DNA of 42,818 bases from Chrysiogenia bacterium (GTDB lineage: Bacteria; JAGRBM01). Positions within the stretch are counted from its first letter, which is position 1; every line of letters begins with the position of its first letter. Made by a program: the position numbers and the translations under genes. A model generated the notes under the pieces. The model saw only the letters and a program-made list of their open reading frames with translations. It was not told where the DNA came from and did not search any database. The stretch spans positions 1 to 42,818 of the forward strand of contig JAGRBM010000369.1 in assembly GCA_020434085.1 (NCBI GenBank), given 5' to 3'. This document shows, piece after piece, positions 1 through 7,441 of the stretch.

Positions 1-3000
1 ACGCGGCCCGGAGCCTTGGCCGACTCGGCATCGCCGCCGCTTGCCCGCGAGGGACCGGCCGGCGGCAGGGAGAGCATCCAGCCGACGGTCTCGAAGGTCT
101 CGATCCCCAGGCCCCGGTTTGCAAAGATCTGCGAGAGCGGGTCGGGCGTCTTGAAGTTGGTCAGTTGCAGCACGCCTTCGTCGACCGCCGCAATGGTGAC
201 GTAGGTGGGTTCCGAAAGCCTTCCCACGTCCACGCTGACGTCGAGTTTACTGTTGGGGAGAATTTCCTCGGGCGCGGCAATGCTGACGGTCCCGACAAAG
301 CCCTCCGGCTCGATCTTGATCGATTGCACGCCGAACGCGCGCCCGGGCAGGAAGGCTTCCTTCGAGTCAATGTGCGGATCCTTTACCAGGAAGGCGCTGA
401 CGTAGACGTTGGGCGCAAAGTCCTCGACCTCGAACTCCCAGCTCACCGTGCCGGTGGCAGCGTCCATCCATTGCGACTCGATGACGTGGTCGGTTTCCAG
501 GGTGAACAGAATCCGGCCGCGGTAGGGAACCTCCGCGTTCGCCTGGGCTTTCTCGCCGACCTTGATCTGCGCGGGTACCTTCAGTGGCAAAGATTTGGGG
601 CGCAGGGGCCTTGGCGTTTCGTCGCGGCGGCTCATGCCCTGGCCTTCATCGAACCACCACCAGAAGTCGTCCTCGAAGTCACCTTCAAGATACAGATCGG
701 TCTCGGCCCTGCCGCTCCGGGCGCGCACGATGTAGCCGACCGCGCGGGAGTTAGGGGTGAGGGTTTCCTTGAATCGCCCGCCGCTCACCGTGACCTTTTG
801 CTTCCCCTCGGAAACAAGCCGCTGGATTCGTTCGTATTTCCACCAGCCGTCACTATCGTCGCGGTACCAGTTGAGCTCCTGCTCCACGTGGTAGAGCTGA
901 AACTCAATCTCCTCTATGTCGGAAACGATCTCGCCGTTCCAGTCCACGACCAGCCCTTCAATCTGAACCGGAGCCCCAGGACCCACGGCCTTGGCGCCCG
1001 AGGCGAGGCCCACGTAGTAGCGCTCGGGATGGACGCTCACCCGGGCCGTGCCCGTGGTGCTTCTCCCGCTTCCGGCCTCGAACACCGAAGCCCGCGCCAC
1101 CATCTCACCGGGTCCGCGGAAAGCGCCCGCTTCCAGGGGGCTGGGGCAGATCGCATCGGCGTGTCCCTTCTTGCCCAGCACGCCGGTCAGGTTGCCGACC
1201 AGCAGCGTGCGTTGTTTCGATTTCTCGGGATTCCAGACGCCGTAGGTGAACTCGGTGTTTTTCGGCGGCCGGAAACCCGTCGGCTTGAGCTGGCAGCTCA
1301 CCTCGTAGCGACTGCCCTCGGCGTCGCCACCGAAGAGGTACTCGGCGTCGATTGCGACGGGCACGGTCTGGTTGATGAGATAGGGGCCCTCGCCGGGCTT
1401 CACCTTGACCCGCATACGTTCGGGAACAAATTCCTCGACATTGAAGCCATACTGCGCGATCTGCGTCTTGGCGATCTCCAGGCTGAGCTTGTAGGCGCCG
1501 GTGTCTGCGAAGTCGGCGAACTGTTGATCGTAAGCGACAATGCCCGCGTCGTTGGTCTTGAGCGCCCGGCGTGCCAGGACTCTGCCTCGCGGATCGGTGA
1601 GGATGAGTTCCACGGGCATTTCCGCCGTCGGGGCGACGTAGGATTTGTCGCGCACGATGCCGACCAGGTGCGCCGTCTCGCCCGGACGGTAGACGCCGCG
1701 ATCGCTGTAGAGAGCCGCGGAATAGGCGGCCGCGCGCTCGTATGGCTCGCCCTGCACCTGCGAGCCTTCGAGATCGACCTCCAGCTCGCTGAATTTCAGA
1801 AAGGTGAAGTCATTCCCCTTTGTGGCCACGATGGCGAACGGCGGGCTCTTGTCTTCTCCCGCCGGCCCGGCCTCCAGCACGCACCCGCCGCCTCCTCCGC
1901 TCGTGCATTCGGCGACGGCCCTGCCGCTCTTGGTGATCCACTTGATCCGCGCGCCCGAGGCAGGCGCGGCGGTGTGGGCGTCGATGGCCCAGACGTTGAG
2001 GTGCTTGCCCCATCCGTCGGGCGAGGGGGCGCTGCTTCGCTTGACGATGAGATTCAGATTCGTCAGTGCAATCCGGGCGGTGTCGCGCTTGCCTTTCGCC
2101 GTGACGGTAAGTTCATAAACACCGCGCTCGGGACTTGGAACCAGCGCCTCCAGATCGATCCAGCTCGTTTTCTGTTCGTCGAGCTGACCGGAGACGCGGA
2201 GCGTCTTCTGCAACACGAGATCGGAGGTCCGGTCATCGGTCTGCTCGCTCTCGCCGCTGAGCCAGTAGACGACATTCTGTGCGCCCACGTGGCGCACGGA
2301 GAGCACCAATTCATCGACGTTGAGATGGCGAAGCGGAAGATTGCCCCAGCTGTCGGCGGGCAGGTAGCGACCCTTCGAACCGAACGCGACGCTGGGGCTG
2401 CGCTCGGGTACGGTAAACAGCGTCTCGTAGGTCTCACCCAGCACGCCGCCGTCTTCGGAGCGCGCGCCCGCGTCGATGCGCATGCGGTAGCTCCCGCGCG
2501 CGAAGTCGCCCAGCAGCCGGAATCCCCGCCGGGTGGCGGAGACACTGACCTGTACCGGCGGGTCGAAGTGAACCGCCGTCTCCACGTCTTCGGGCCGCAG
2601 AACGCAACGATCAGAAATGTAGATGTAGTCGCGGCGCATACTGTCCCAGCGGTAGTAGTTCTTGCCGCCGGCCGCGCGGTCGTCGCAGACGACTTCGATG
2701 AAGTGGCCCGATGCGCCTTCCTTGCGATTGGCTTCGAAGATGGTGAGTGCTTCGCCGAGTTTGACCAGAAGCCGCTCCTCGGTGGCGGGCGCTCTAACCG
2801 AGCGGTCGCCTGCCAACTGGACGCCATCCTGCATGACGAACTGCACCTGCGCCTGGGTCTTCGCCGTCGAGGGACGGAGCTTCACACGCGCCACGTTCGG
2901 CCGGTCCGCCGCCTGGTAGCTGACATCGGTTACGCCCGCACCGTCGATGAGCCAACGACTCGATTGCCGCAGGCTTCCCAGATCCACCGGCGCGGAAAAG

Positions 3001-3581
3001 ACGAGATCGAGCTCCGCCTGAAGGGTGCGCTGGACCTTGTTCACCTTGTGGGGCGAGACGCGCACGAGGCGGAAGGCGGGTGCCTCGAACGCGAAGTCCC
3101 ATGCGTTGGCACTGGGCGGTTCGAGCACGCCGTCCTTGGTTTCGAGTTTCTCCAAAGATGCAGTGAACCTGGTGGCGGGCGGCAGCGGCTTCTCGGGCTC
3201 GAAGAGCAGGCTCGCTGGACCGGTTCGCATCAGCCTTCCGCTGACCTCGGGCGAGAGGGAAAGAACGGTCTTGTCGGAGACCGCCTGATTCACCTGCTCG
3301 GGCTCGAACACGATTTGGGAGAAGGAAATTTCGATCTGGTGGGGAACGACGCCCTCTTCGCCGATGAGCCGGAAGAACGGGCGCACCTGTGCCGCGGTAA
3401 CGGCGGGCCTGGTCGAGACTTCCTTCGGGCCGGTATCGGGAACCTGCGTGGGGGCGGACCTCGCCGCGACTTTCTTTTCGTCTTTCCTGATTTCTCCCTT
3501 GCAGCTCAAAGCCCCGGTTGCCAGAAGACAGGCAAACACGGCGGCAAGCGCGCAGGTACGGACACGGATGGAAATCTGCAT
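1..3581 (-). CDS. Bacterial alpha-2-macroglobulin family lipoprotein, C-terminus beyond the window
   Basis: About 1193 codons read without a stop from an ATG at 3581 to the window edge. GGGGGAGGG lies just upstream as ribosome binding site. The N-terminus has a hydrophobic stretch ending GALSC, so Cys27 is the likely lipidation site, although Ala at -3 makes the lipobox imperfect. Around residue 625 the motif DRGVYRPGE marks an A2M_N/MG domain. Near residue 1130 the string AAVDEGVLQLTNFKTPDP is the hallmark of the bacterial A2M N-terminal 2 region. Family members are periplasmic protease-trapping proteins of about 1600-1900 residues, so the thioester (CxEQ) region, if present, lies outside this window. 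The N-terminal 600 residues are beta-rich, as expected for macroglobulin domains. No PBP1C partner gene is visible. Confident on family; the start is supported by the signal sequence and RBS. Confidence 0.93.
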   Translation of the reverse strand, partial: MQISIRVRTCALAAVFACLLATGALSCKGEIRKDEKKVAARSAPTQVPDTGPKEVSTRPAVTAAQVRPFFRLIGEEGVVPHQIEISFSQIVFEPEQVNQAVSDKTVLSLSPEVSGRLMRTGPASLLFEPEKPLPPATRFTASLEKLETKDGVLEPPSANAWDFAFEAPAFRLVRVSPHKVNKVQRTLQAELDLVFSAPVDLGSLRQSSRWLIDGAGVTDVSYQAADRPNVARVKLRPSTAKTQAQVQFVMQDGVQLAGDRSVRAPATEERLLVKLGEALTIFEANRKEGASGHFIEVVCDDRAAGGKNYYRWDSMRRDYIYISDRCVLRPEDVETAVHFDPPVQVSVSATRRGFRLLGDFARGSYRMRIDAGARSEDGGVLGETYETLFTVPERSPSVAFGSKGRYLPADSWGNLPLRHLNVDELVLSVRHVGAQNVVYWLSGESEQTDDRTSDLVLQKTLRVSGQLDEQKTSWIDLEALVPSPERGVYELTVTAKGKRDTARIALTNLNLIVKRSSAPSPDGWGKHLNVWAIDAHTAAPASGARIKWITKSGRAVAECTSGGGGGCVLEAGPAGEDKSPPFAIVATKGNDFTFLKFSELEVDLEGSQVQGEPYERAAAYSAALYSDRGVYRPGETAHLVGIVRDKSYVAPTAEMPVELILTDPRGRVLARRALKTNDAGIVAYDQQFADFADTGAYKLSLEIAKTQIAQYGFNVEEFVPERMRVKVKPGEGPYLINQTVPVAIDAEYLFGGDAEGSRYEVSCQLKPTGFRPPKNTEFTYGVWNPEKSKQRTLLVGNLTGVLGKKGHADAICPSPLEAGAFRGPGEMVARASVFEAGSGRSTTGTARVSVHPERYYVGLASGAKAVGPGAPVQIEGLVVDWNGEIVSDIEEIEFQLYHVEQELNWYRDDSDGWWKYERIQRLVSEGKQKVTVSGGRFKETLTPNSRAVGYIVRARSGRAETDLYLEGDFEDDFWWWFDEGQGMSRRDETPRPLRPKSLPLKVPAQIKVGEKAQANAEVPYRGRILFTLETDHVIESQWMDAATGTVSWEFEVEDFAPNVYVSAFLVKDPHIDSKEAFLPGRAFGVQSIKIEPEGFVGTVSIAAPEEILPNSKLDVSVDVGRLSEPTYVTIAAVDEGVLQLTNFKTPDPLSQIFANRGLGIETFETVGWMLSLPPAGPSRASGGDAESAKAPGR

Positions 3582-3916
3582 GGAACCCTCCCCCTGAAAA
3601 ATCGCTGCAGGTGTGACCCGCGAATAGTACGGGAAGGGGCGCTGGAGGGCAATGACGGGGGCCAAGTGACCGATAATGCGTCGGTTGGCGTGTGGGAGAC
3701 ACGAGGTACCAGTCTCGGCGAGATAGGGGCGGGGCCCCTTGGCTGCCACGAGATTGCCGCGTGGTGATGCACCGGTTGAATCCTCGTTACCACGTGGCGA
3801 TTCGAGGCTGTCGTCATCATTCCAGCTCCCGGTATCCAGGAGTTGCGCACAGCTTTCCTTTGCGAACACGCATGGCGAGCTTACGGCCGAGCACATCGCT
3901 CGAAAGGAAATCCGCC
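3582..3916. other. Divergent intergenic region
   Basis: This 335-base spacer separates the minus-strand alpha-2-macroglobulin gene from the plus-strand gene at 3917. Apart from the candidate promoter at 3624-3652, I see no RNA gene or convincing terminator. The plus-strand reading frame stays open upstream of 3917 (from about 3692), but nothing there resembles conserved protein and the good RBS lies at 3917. Confidence 0.5.
3624..3652 (-). promoter_or_regulatory. Candidate sigma70 promoter of the alpha-2-macroglobulin gene
   Basis: On the minus strand TTGCCC (3652-3647) and TACTAT (3629-3624) are separated by exactly 17 bp. Each matches the consensus at four of six positions. The expected transcription start would leave a leader of about 36 nt before the ATG at 3581. 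Motif match only. Confidence 0.4.
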
Positions 3917-5323
3917 ATGTCCGACCAGAATGAAATCTACCCCGATGGGGAAAGCCGAGTTTACACTCCTGGGCCCGAGCCTGCGTATACAGAGCCACGC
4001 AGGGCCCAAGCCGAACCGGCGAGGGCGGAACCCGCACCCGTAACGGAGAAGCCCTCCCGCAAGAGCCTCCTCGCCGAGGAGGCGCAGACGCTCTCGGAAA
4101 TCATCGCATCGCTGGGCGGCGCAACTGCGGGGCGCCTCAAGCTCTGCGTGCAGCGAAATGTCCGCGGGATCGGCTGGAAGTCCCTGCGGGCGATCCAGAT
4201 CGAGGAGTGGATGATTGACAATGGTCTCGACGTGCCCGAAGTCGTAGGGGAGGCCTATGGCGACGGCTTCTACCGCTGGCAGCTCCGTTATGCCGGAAGA
4301 TTCCTGCGCAAGGGGGATTGCCATTTGGAGGGCTATGAGCACGTCCGCGACGACGCAATTCCGCCGCCCGATAGCGAGGATATGCCGCAGGTTGATCTTG
4401 TGCAGCTCCTCGAACAGCTTCGCAAGGAAATGCGCGACGAAATCAGGACCGCGACCGCGATGCCGCAGACGCTCTCGGGTCAGGGGGATCAGCTCAAGGC
4501 CGTGATGGAACCGCTCATGCGCTTCCTCGAATCGAAATTCCCCGGACAGCCCACCAAGCCCCAGGGCGCCGATCCAACGGTGACAGCTCTCATCTCGATG
4601 ATGGCGCAGCAGACCAACACGTTCATGCAGGTCATGGCGCAGGGGATGACTCACGCGCCCGCATCGGCGCAGCCCACGCTCACCGAGAACGTGCGTGTGC
4701 TCAAGGAGATCATGGAAGTGGCGCGGGGGCTCAGCACGCCGCAGTTTGCTCCATATGAAGACTCAGAAGATACGTATGACGATGCAATCCCCGACCTTCT
4801 CGCTCCGTTGCAGGAACAGCCCGCCGCGCCGCAGGGAAATCCGATCATGGATCAGCTGGGCAAGAGTGTCAGCGCGGCGGCGAATCGGCTGCTGACCAAT
4901 CTCGTGCAGGTGGGGGAGGAGAGGCTCGCCGAGCAAGTCACCCAGATGGCCGGGGCACAGCAGGCGCCCGCGCAGGCGGCTCAGACTGCTCCGGTTCAGA
5001 ACGCCGAGAGCGCGTCCTCAGCAGCGGACCCCGCCCAGGAGATCGAGATCCTCTGCGATGCCCTCGATCACTGCATCACGTATCAGATCCCGCCAGAGCG
5101 ACTCGCCAGGGAACTGGCCTCCACCTATCCACCCGAAACGCTGCAGCAACTCACTGCCGAGGGCATTGACGCCCGGCAACTCGCTGACGGACTGGCCATC
5201 ATGGGCAAACCGGAGCTCGCACAAAAACTGCGCGAACCGGCGTATGCGGAGTATCTGGAAAAGCTGATCGGGGCGTTGCGGGAGAGAACCCTGGGGGCTT
5301 TACCCGATGGCTTGGATTCTTGA
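3917..5323 (+). CDS. Unrecognised 468-aa protein, possibly mobile-element derived
   Basis: The start at 3917 is chosen over in-frame upstream codons because AAGGAAA sits about 7 nt before it and the residues upstream look non-coding. Residues 1-50 are rich in Pro, Glu and Arg and probably disordered. Residues about 50-140 form a globular section that includes WKSLRAIQIEEWMIDNG and YRWQLRYAGRFLRKGD. This is followed by an acidic helical stretch, a Met/Gln/Ala-rich middle, a Gln/Ala-rich linker (about residues 345-375) and a helical C-terminus. There is no signal peptide and no membrane segment. I do not recognise the family. The scaffold-like composition resembles hypothetical phage or plasmid proteins, but this is only an impression. 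It is convergent with the CPCC gene, 31 bases away. Confidence 0.75.
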   Translation: MSDQNEIYPDGESRVYTPGPEPAYTEPRRAQAEPARAEPAPVTEKPSRKSLLAEEAQTLSEIIASLGGATAGRLKLCVQRNVRGIGWKSLRAIQIEEWMIDNGLDVPEVVGEAYGDGFYRWQLRYAGRFLRKGDCHLEGYEHVRDDAIPPPDSEDMPQVDLVQLLEQLRKEMRDEIRTATAMPQTLSGQGDQLKAVMEPLMRFLESKFPGQPTKPQGADPTVTALISMMAQQTNTFMQVMAQGMTHAPASAQPTLTENVRVLKEIMEVARGLSTPQFAPYEDSEDTYDDAIPDLLAPLQEQPAAPQGNPIMDQLGKSVSAAANRLLTNLVQVGEERLAEQVTQMAGAQQAPAQAAQTAPVQNAESASSAADPAQEIEILCDALDHCITYQIPPERLARELASTYPPETLQQLTAEGIDARQLADGLAIMGKPELAQKLREPAYAEYLEKLIGALRERTLGALPDGLDS

Positions 5324-5354
5324 TATGAAAATCTGGAAGGAGGTGACCGGGGTG

Positions 5355-6245
5355 CTATGCCAGATCCTCGCGGATGGGGTTCATCTGCTCCCACCATGAA
5401 CGAGTGAACCACGTTTCCGTGAACTTCCCTTCGAGTTCCATCGCCAGTTGGGCCCGTTGCTCTATCGAAAATCCCGAGTCGACGCCCCACCCAGAGCGGA
5501 TACGAACTCGGCTCCATGCGCCGCTGGGAAGCCTTTCGATTTCAAGAATCTCCGCGCGCCCGTTGCCGTAGGAAAGACCCACATAGGTCTCGCCGATTTG
5601 AGGGTCGGCATTGAAGTCTGGCGACTTCAGGTCGCGCGCCCGGGCCACGAGATGGTTCAGCCGGAACGGCCATGCGGAGGAGGGAGTTTCGCTGGGCCGG
5701 GGGGCTCGAACGGGGCAGCTCTCGCGGGGGTCGCATCGCCGATGGCGTTCAAAGCTGTGACGGGCGAGCAAAAGGCAGCAAGCGTTGGCACCGCTCAATA
5801 CCGGGGAAAGGACTTGCTCGGGATCATCCTCCCACGTGCAGACAGGGCAGACGTCATACCGGCCAAGTGCCGCGAGCGTGAAACAGAAACAAACGGGGCA
5901 CTGGTTCAGTCCATTCCAATCCGATGCCAGCGACAGGCTCTGGACGAACACTTCGAGATCCTGGAGCCAGCAAAGCCGACCTGGAAGTGAGCCGACATCT
6001 TCCCGGAAGCTCAATCCAAAGGGCTTGCGGTGTCCATGTTCAAGCCAGCATTGCTCCCTGGCATTGGCGCCGTAGGGATACATGTGCGGGCGCCTGGAAA
6101 AGCCAATGCGGTAAGTCAGCTCGAAATCCCGGTGAGCGATCTCCCACCTGCCGTCGACGTGGGGCGGATCCCAAGACTCTGCGTCAATTCGCCAGCCCTC
6201 GGCGATCAGGCGTTTGCGAAGCAGTTGTCGGTGCCAGCCTGGCAT
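5355..6245 (-). CDS. CPCC (cysteine-rich) domain protein
   Basis: A protein of 296 residues. Its centre carries CPVCFCF (Cys116, Cys119, Cys121), then 11 residues later CPVCTWEDDP (Cys133, Cys136). This is the pattern of the Cys_rich_CPCC family (Pfam PF14206), with the first CPCC changed to CPVC. The paired cysteines suggest a zinc knuckle. The family has no firmly established reaction and is often found near contact-dependent toxin and immunity genes. The N-terminal 100 residues and the C-terminal 100 (GETYVGLSYGNGRAEI and onward) are not recognised. The ATG at 6245 is preferred because GAGGGA lies 5 nt upstream. An in-frame GTG at 6332 has its Shine-Dalgarno-like sequence too close. The protein looks cytoplasmic. 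Confidence 0.8.
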   Translation of the reverse strand: MPGWHRQLLRKRLIAEGWRIDAESWDPPHVDGRWEIAHRDFELTYRIGFSRRPHMYPYGANAREQCWLEHGHRKPFGLSFREDVGSLPGRLCWLQDLEVFVQSLSLASDWNGLNQCPVCFCFTLAALGRYDVCPVCTWEDDPEQVLSPVLSGANACCLLLARHSFERHRRCDPRESCPVRAPRPSETPSSAWPFRLNHLVARARDLKSPDFNADPQIGETYVGLSYGNGRAEILEIERLPSGAWSRVRIRSGWGVDSGFSIEQRAQLAMELEGKFTETWFTRSWWEQMNPIREDLA

Positions 6246-6376
6246 GTAATCCCTCGAAATAACCGGTGCCGATCGACCGCGCACCGATGGACTCCCGAGA
6301 TTTTGGCAGCTGGATATGTCACCTGCTGTCACACCTCTCCGGGAACCTCAACAAAACGAACCCGGAGGAGGGACAA

Positions 6377-6694
6377 TCACAGGGAGAGCGTCCCTTGAAT
6401 GGTGACGGTAGTTCCTACCGGCAAAAGACCGCTGGGCGTGACGGCGACATCGGTAAGGCTTGGGACATCGCCGAGTTCGCAGGATGCGTAACTCGGCGAG
6501 ACGAGCGCTGGATTCCCGGGGCCCTGGATGGTGGCCTCAAATTGGACTTTGGTCGCGCCGGACTGGATTTCTTCGGAAATGCGGTCGTATTCGGGCCCGT
6601 CCACATCGATGTAGACATCGGCGCCTGGGCTTCCTCCAGTCAGCTTGCCCTCAAGGGGGTTTAGAGGGGGACTTAGGTTTAGTAATTTGTTCAT
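6377..6694 (-). CDS. Small unknown protein (105 aa)
   Basis: Starts at ATG 6694 behind an excellent Shine-Dalgarno (AGGAGA, 7 nt spacing). This is why I reject the earlier in-frame start at 6751. The protein is acidic and rich in Gly, Pro and Val, with a segment GADVYIDVDGPEYDRISEEI and a beta-rich C-terminus ending in TVTIQGTLSL. There is one cysteine, no signal peptide and no family I recognise. Its upstream leader is strikingly AT-rich compared with the rest of the window, and a TATAAT lies about 65 nt before the start. It is co-directional with the CPCC gene (131-base gap) and divergent from the restriction operon, so it could belong functionally to that locus. That link rests on position only. 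Confidence 0.65.
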   Translation of the reverse strand: MNKLLNLSPPLNPLEGKLTGGSPGADVYIDVDGPEYDRISEEIQSGATKVQFEATIQGPGNPALVSPSYASCELGDVPSLTDVAVTPSGLLPVGTTVTIQGTLSL

Positions 6695-6730
6695 CTGCAA
6701 TTCTCCTAAAATAATATTTTGATACTGCAC

Positions 6731-6758
6731 TTGTAATTTACGAATCATCATCTATGCT
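6731..6758 (+). promoter_or_regulatory. Candidate promoter of the restriction-modification operon
   Basis: TTGTAA (6731-6736) and TATGCT (6753-6758) are 16 bp apart on the plus strand, about 50 bp before the first operon gene. The site overlaps the opposing -10 box at 6760-6765, so the two transcription units probably share or compete for this region. Motif match only. Confidence 0.4.
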
Positions 6759-6759
6759 T

Positions 6760-6765
6760 ATTATA
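6760..6765 (-). promoter_or_regulatory. Candidate -10 box for the 105-aa gene
   Basis: A perfect TATAAT reads on the minus strand at 6765-6760, in an AT-rich island between GC-rich genes. No good -35 is seen 16-18 bp upstream, so activation by a regulator would be needed if the box is real. Confidence 0.35.
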
Positions 6766-6805
6766 ACACACGGGAGCCCGGACTCTCTCGGGAAGGCAAA
6801 AAAAC

Positions 6806-7441
6806 TTGCTGGAAGCCCTGAAAAAGCCCGAAAAGCCCTCCTGGCGCCCCCTTGGGGAGCTAGCGGAGCTTTTTTCCGGCCTCCCGCTGCACCGGAAGCG
6901 GGCCCTTGCCGGGATGGCTGCGCCGGTCGTCCAGGTGGGGGACCTCCAGGGGGCCGAGGATCCCGAATGGCGGCTTGGCCGGGTTTCGGTGCCCGATCTG
7001 GGGCGCCACCGGCGCTTTCACCTTCGGGCGGGCGACGTGGCCATCGCCACCAAGGGGGCGGGCTTTCGCACCGCCCTCGTGCCGGCGCGCTGGGCGGGAG
7101 CGATCCTGACGGGGAACCTCATCGGCATCCGGGCTAGGGGGGAAGTCCTGCCCGAACTCCTCCATGCCTGGCTCTCGGGGGAGGAAACCCGCTGGCTCCT
7201 CGAATCGCGGGCCACGGGGTCGCGTCTGCTCAACATTTCTCTTAAATCTATCACGGAAGTGCCCGTGCCCGTTCTGCCCATGGCGGAGCAGGAACGCCTG
7301 GCCGAGCTGCTTCGGGCAAGCCGGGAACAGAGCGAGCAGGCGCTGCTGGCCTCGCGCCTCCGCACAAGAATTTCGCAAAAGATCGTTGCCGATGCTCTGC
7401 GCGGCGCGGAGTCATCCGACATCGGGGGAAACCGTTCATGA
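6806..7441 (+). CDS. Half-size HsdS-like specificity protein (single TRD)
   Basis: A protein of 211 residues built like one half of a type I specificity subunit. It begins with a leader (WRPLGELAELFSG) and a target-recognition-like section containing FHLRAGDVAIATKGAG. A second section contains TGSRLLNISLKSITEVPVPV, the usual end of a Methylase_S (PF01420) domain. A helical tail begins PMAEQERLAELLRASREQ. The likely start is TTG at 6806, with GGAAGG 9 nt upstream; an internal ATG at 6914 would remove conserved sequence. Its stop overlaps the hsdM start by 4 bp (ATGA). A full HsdS is encoded after hsdM, so this is a second specificity-like component. It could dimerise with HsdM, modulate specificity or be a degenerate remnant. 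It looks intact. Confidence 0.75.
   Translation: MLEALKKPEKPSWRPLGELAELFSGLPLHRKRALAGMAAPVVQVGDLQGAEDPEWRLGRVSVPDLGRHRRFHLRAGDVAIATKGAGFRTALVPARWAGAILTGNLIGIRARGEVLPELLHAWLSGEETRWLLESRATGSRLLNISLKSITEVPVPVLPMAEQERLAELLRASREQSEQALLASRLRTRISQKIVADALRGAESSDIGGNRS

Noticed and set aside
3720-3745. GGGGCGGGGCCCC-like palindrome considered as another REP copy
   Set aside because: It lacks the GGGTTT/AAACCC core and the outer GTAG/CTAC of the real copies.
165-3767. A 1200-codon open frame on the plus strand
   Set aside because: The minus strand here encodes a clear alpha-2-macroglobulin with signal sequence and family motifs. The plus frame is its antisense shadow, kept open by high-GC codon bias.
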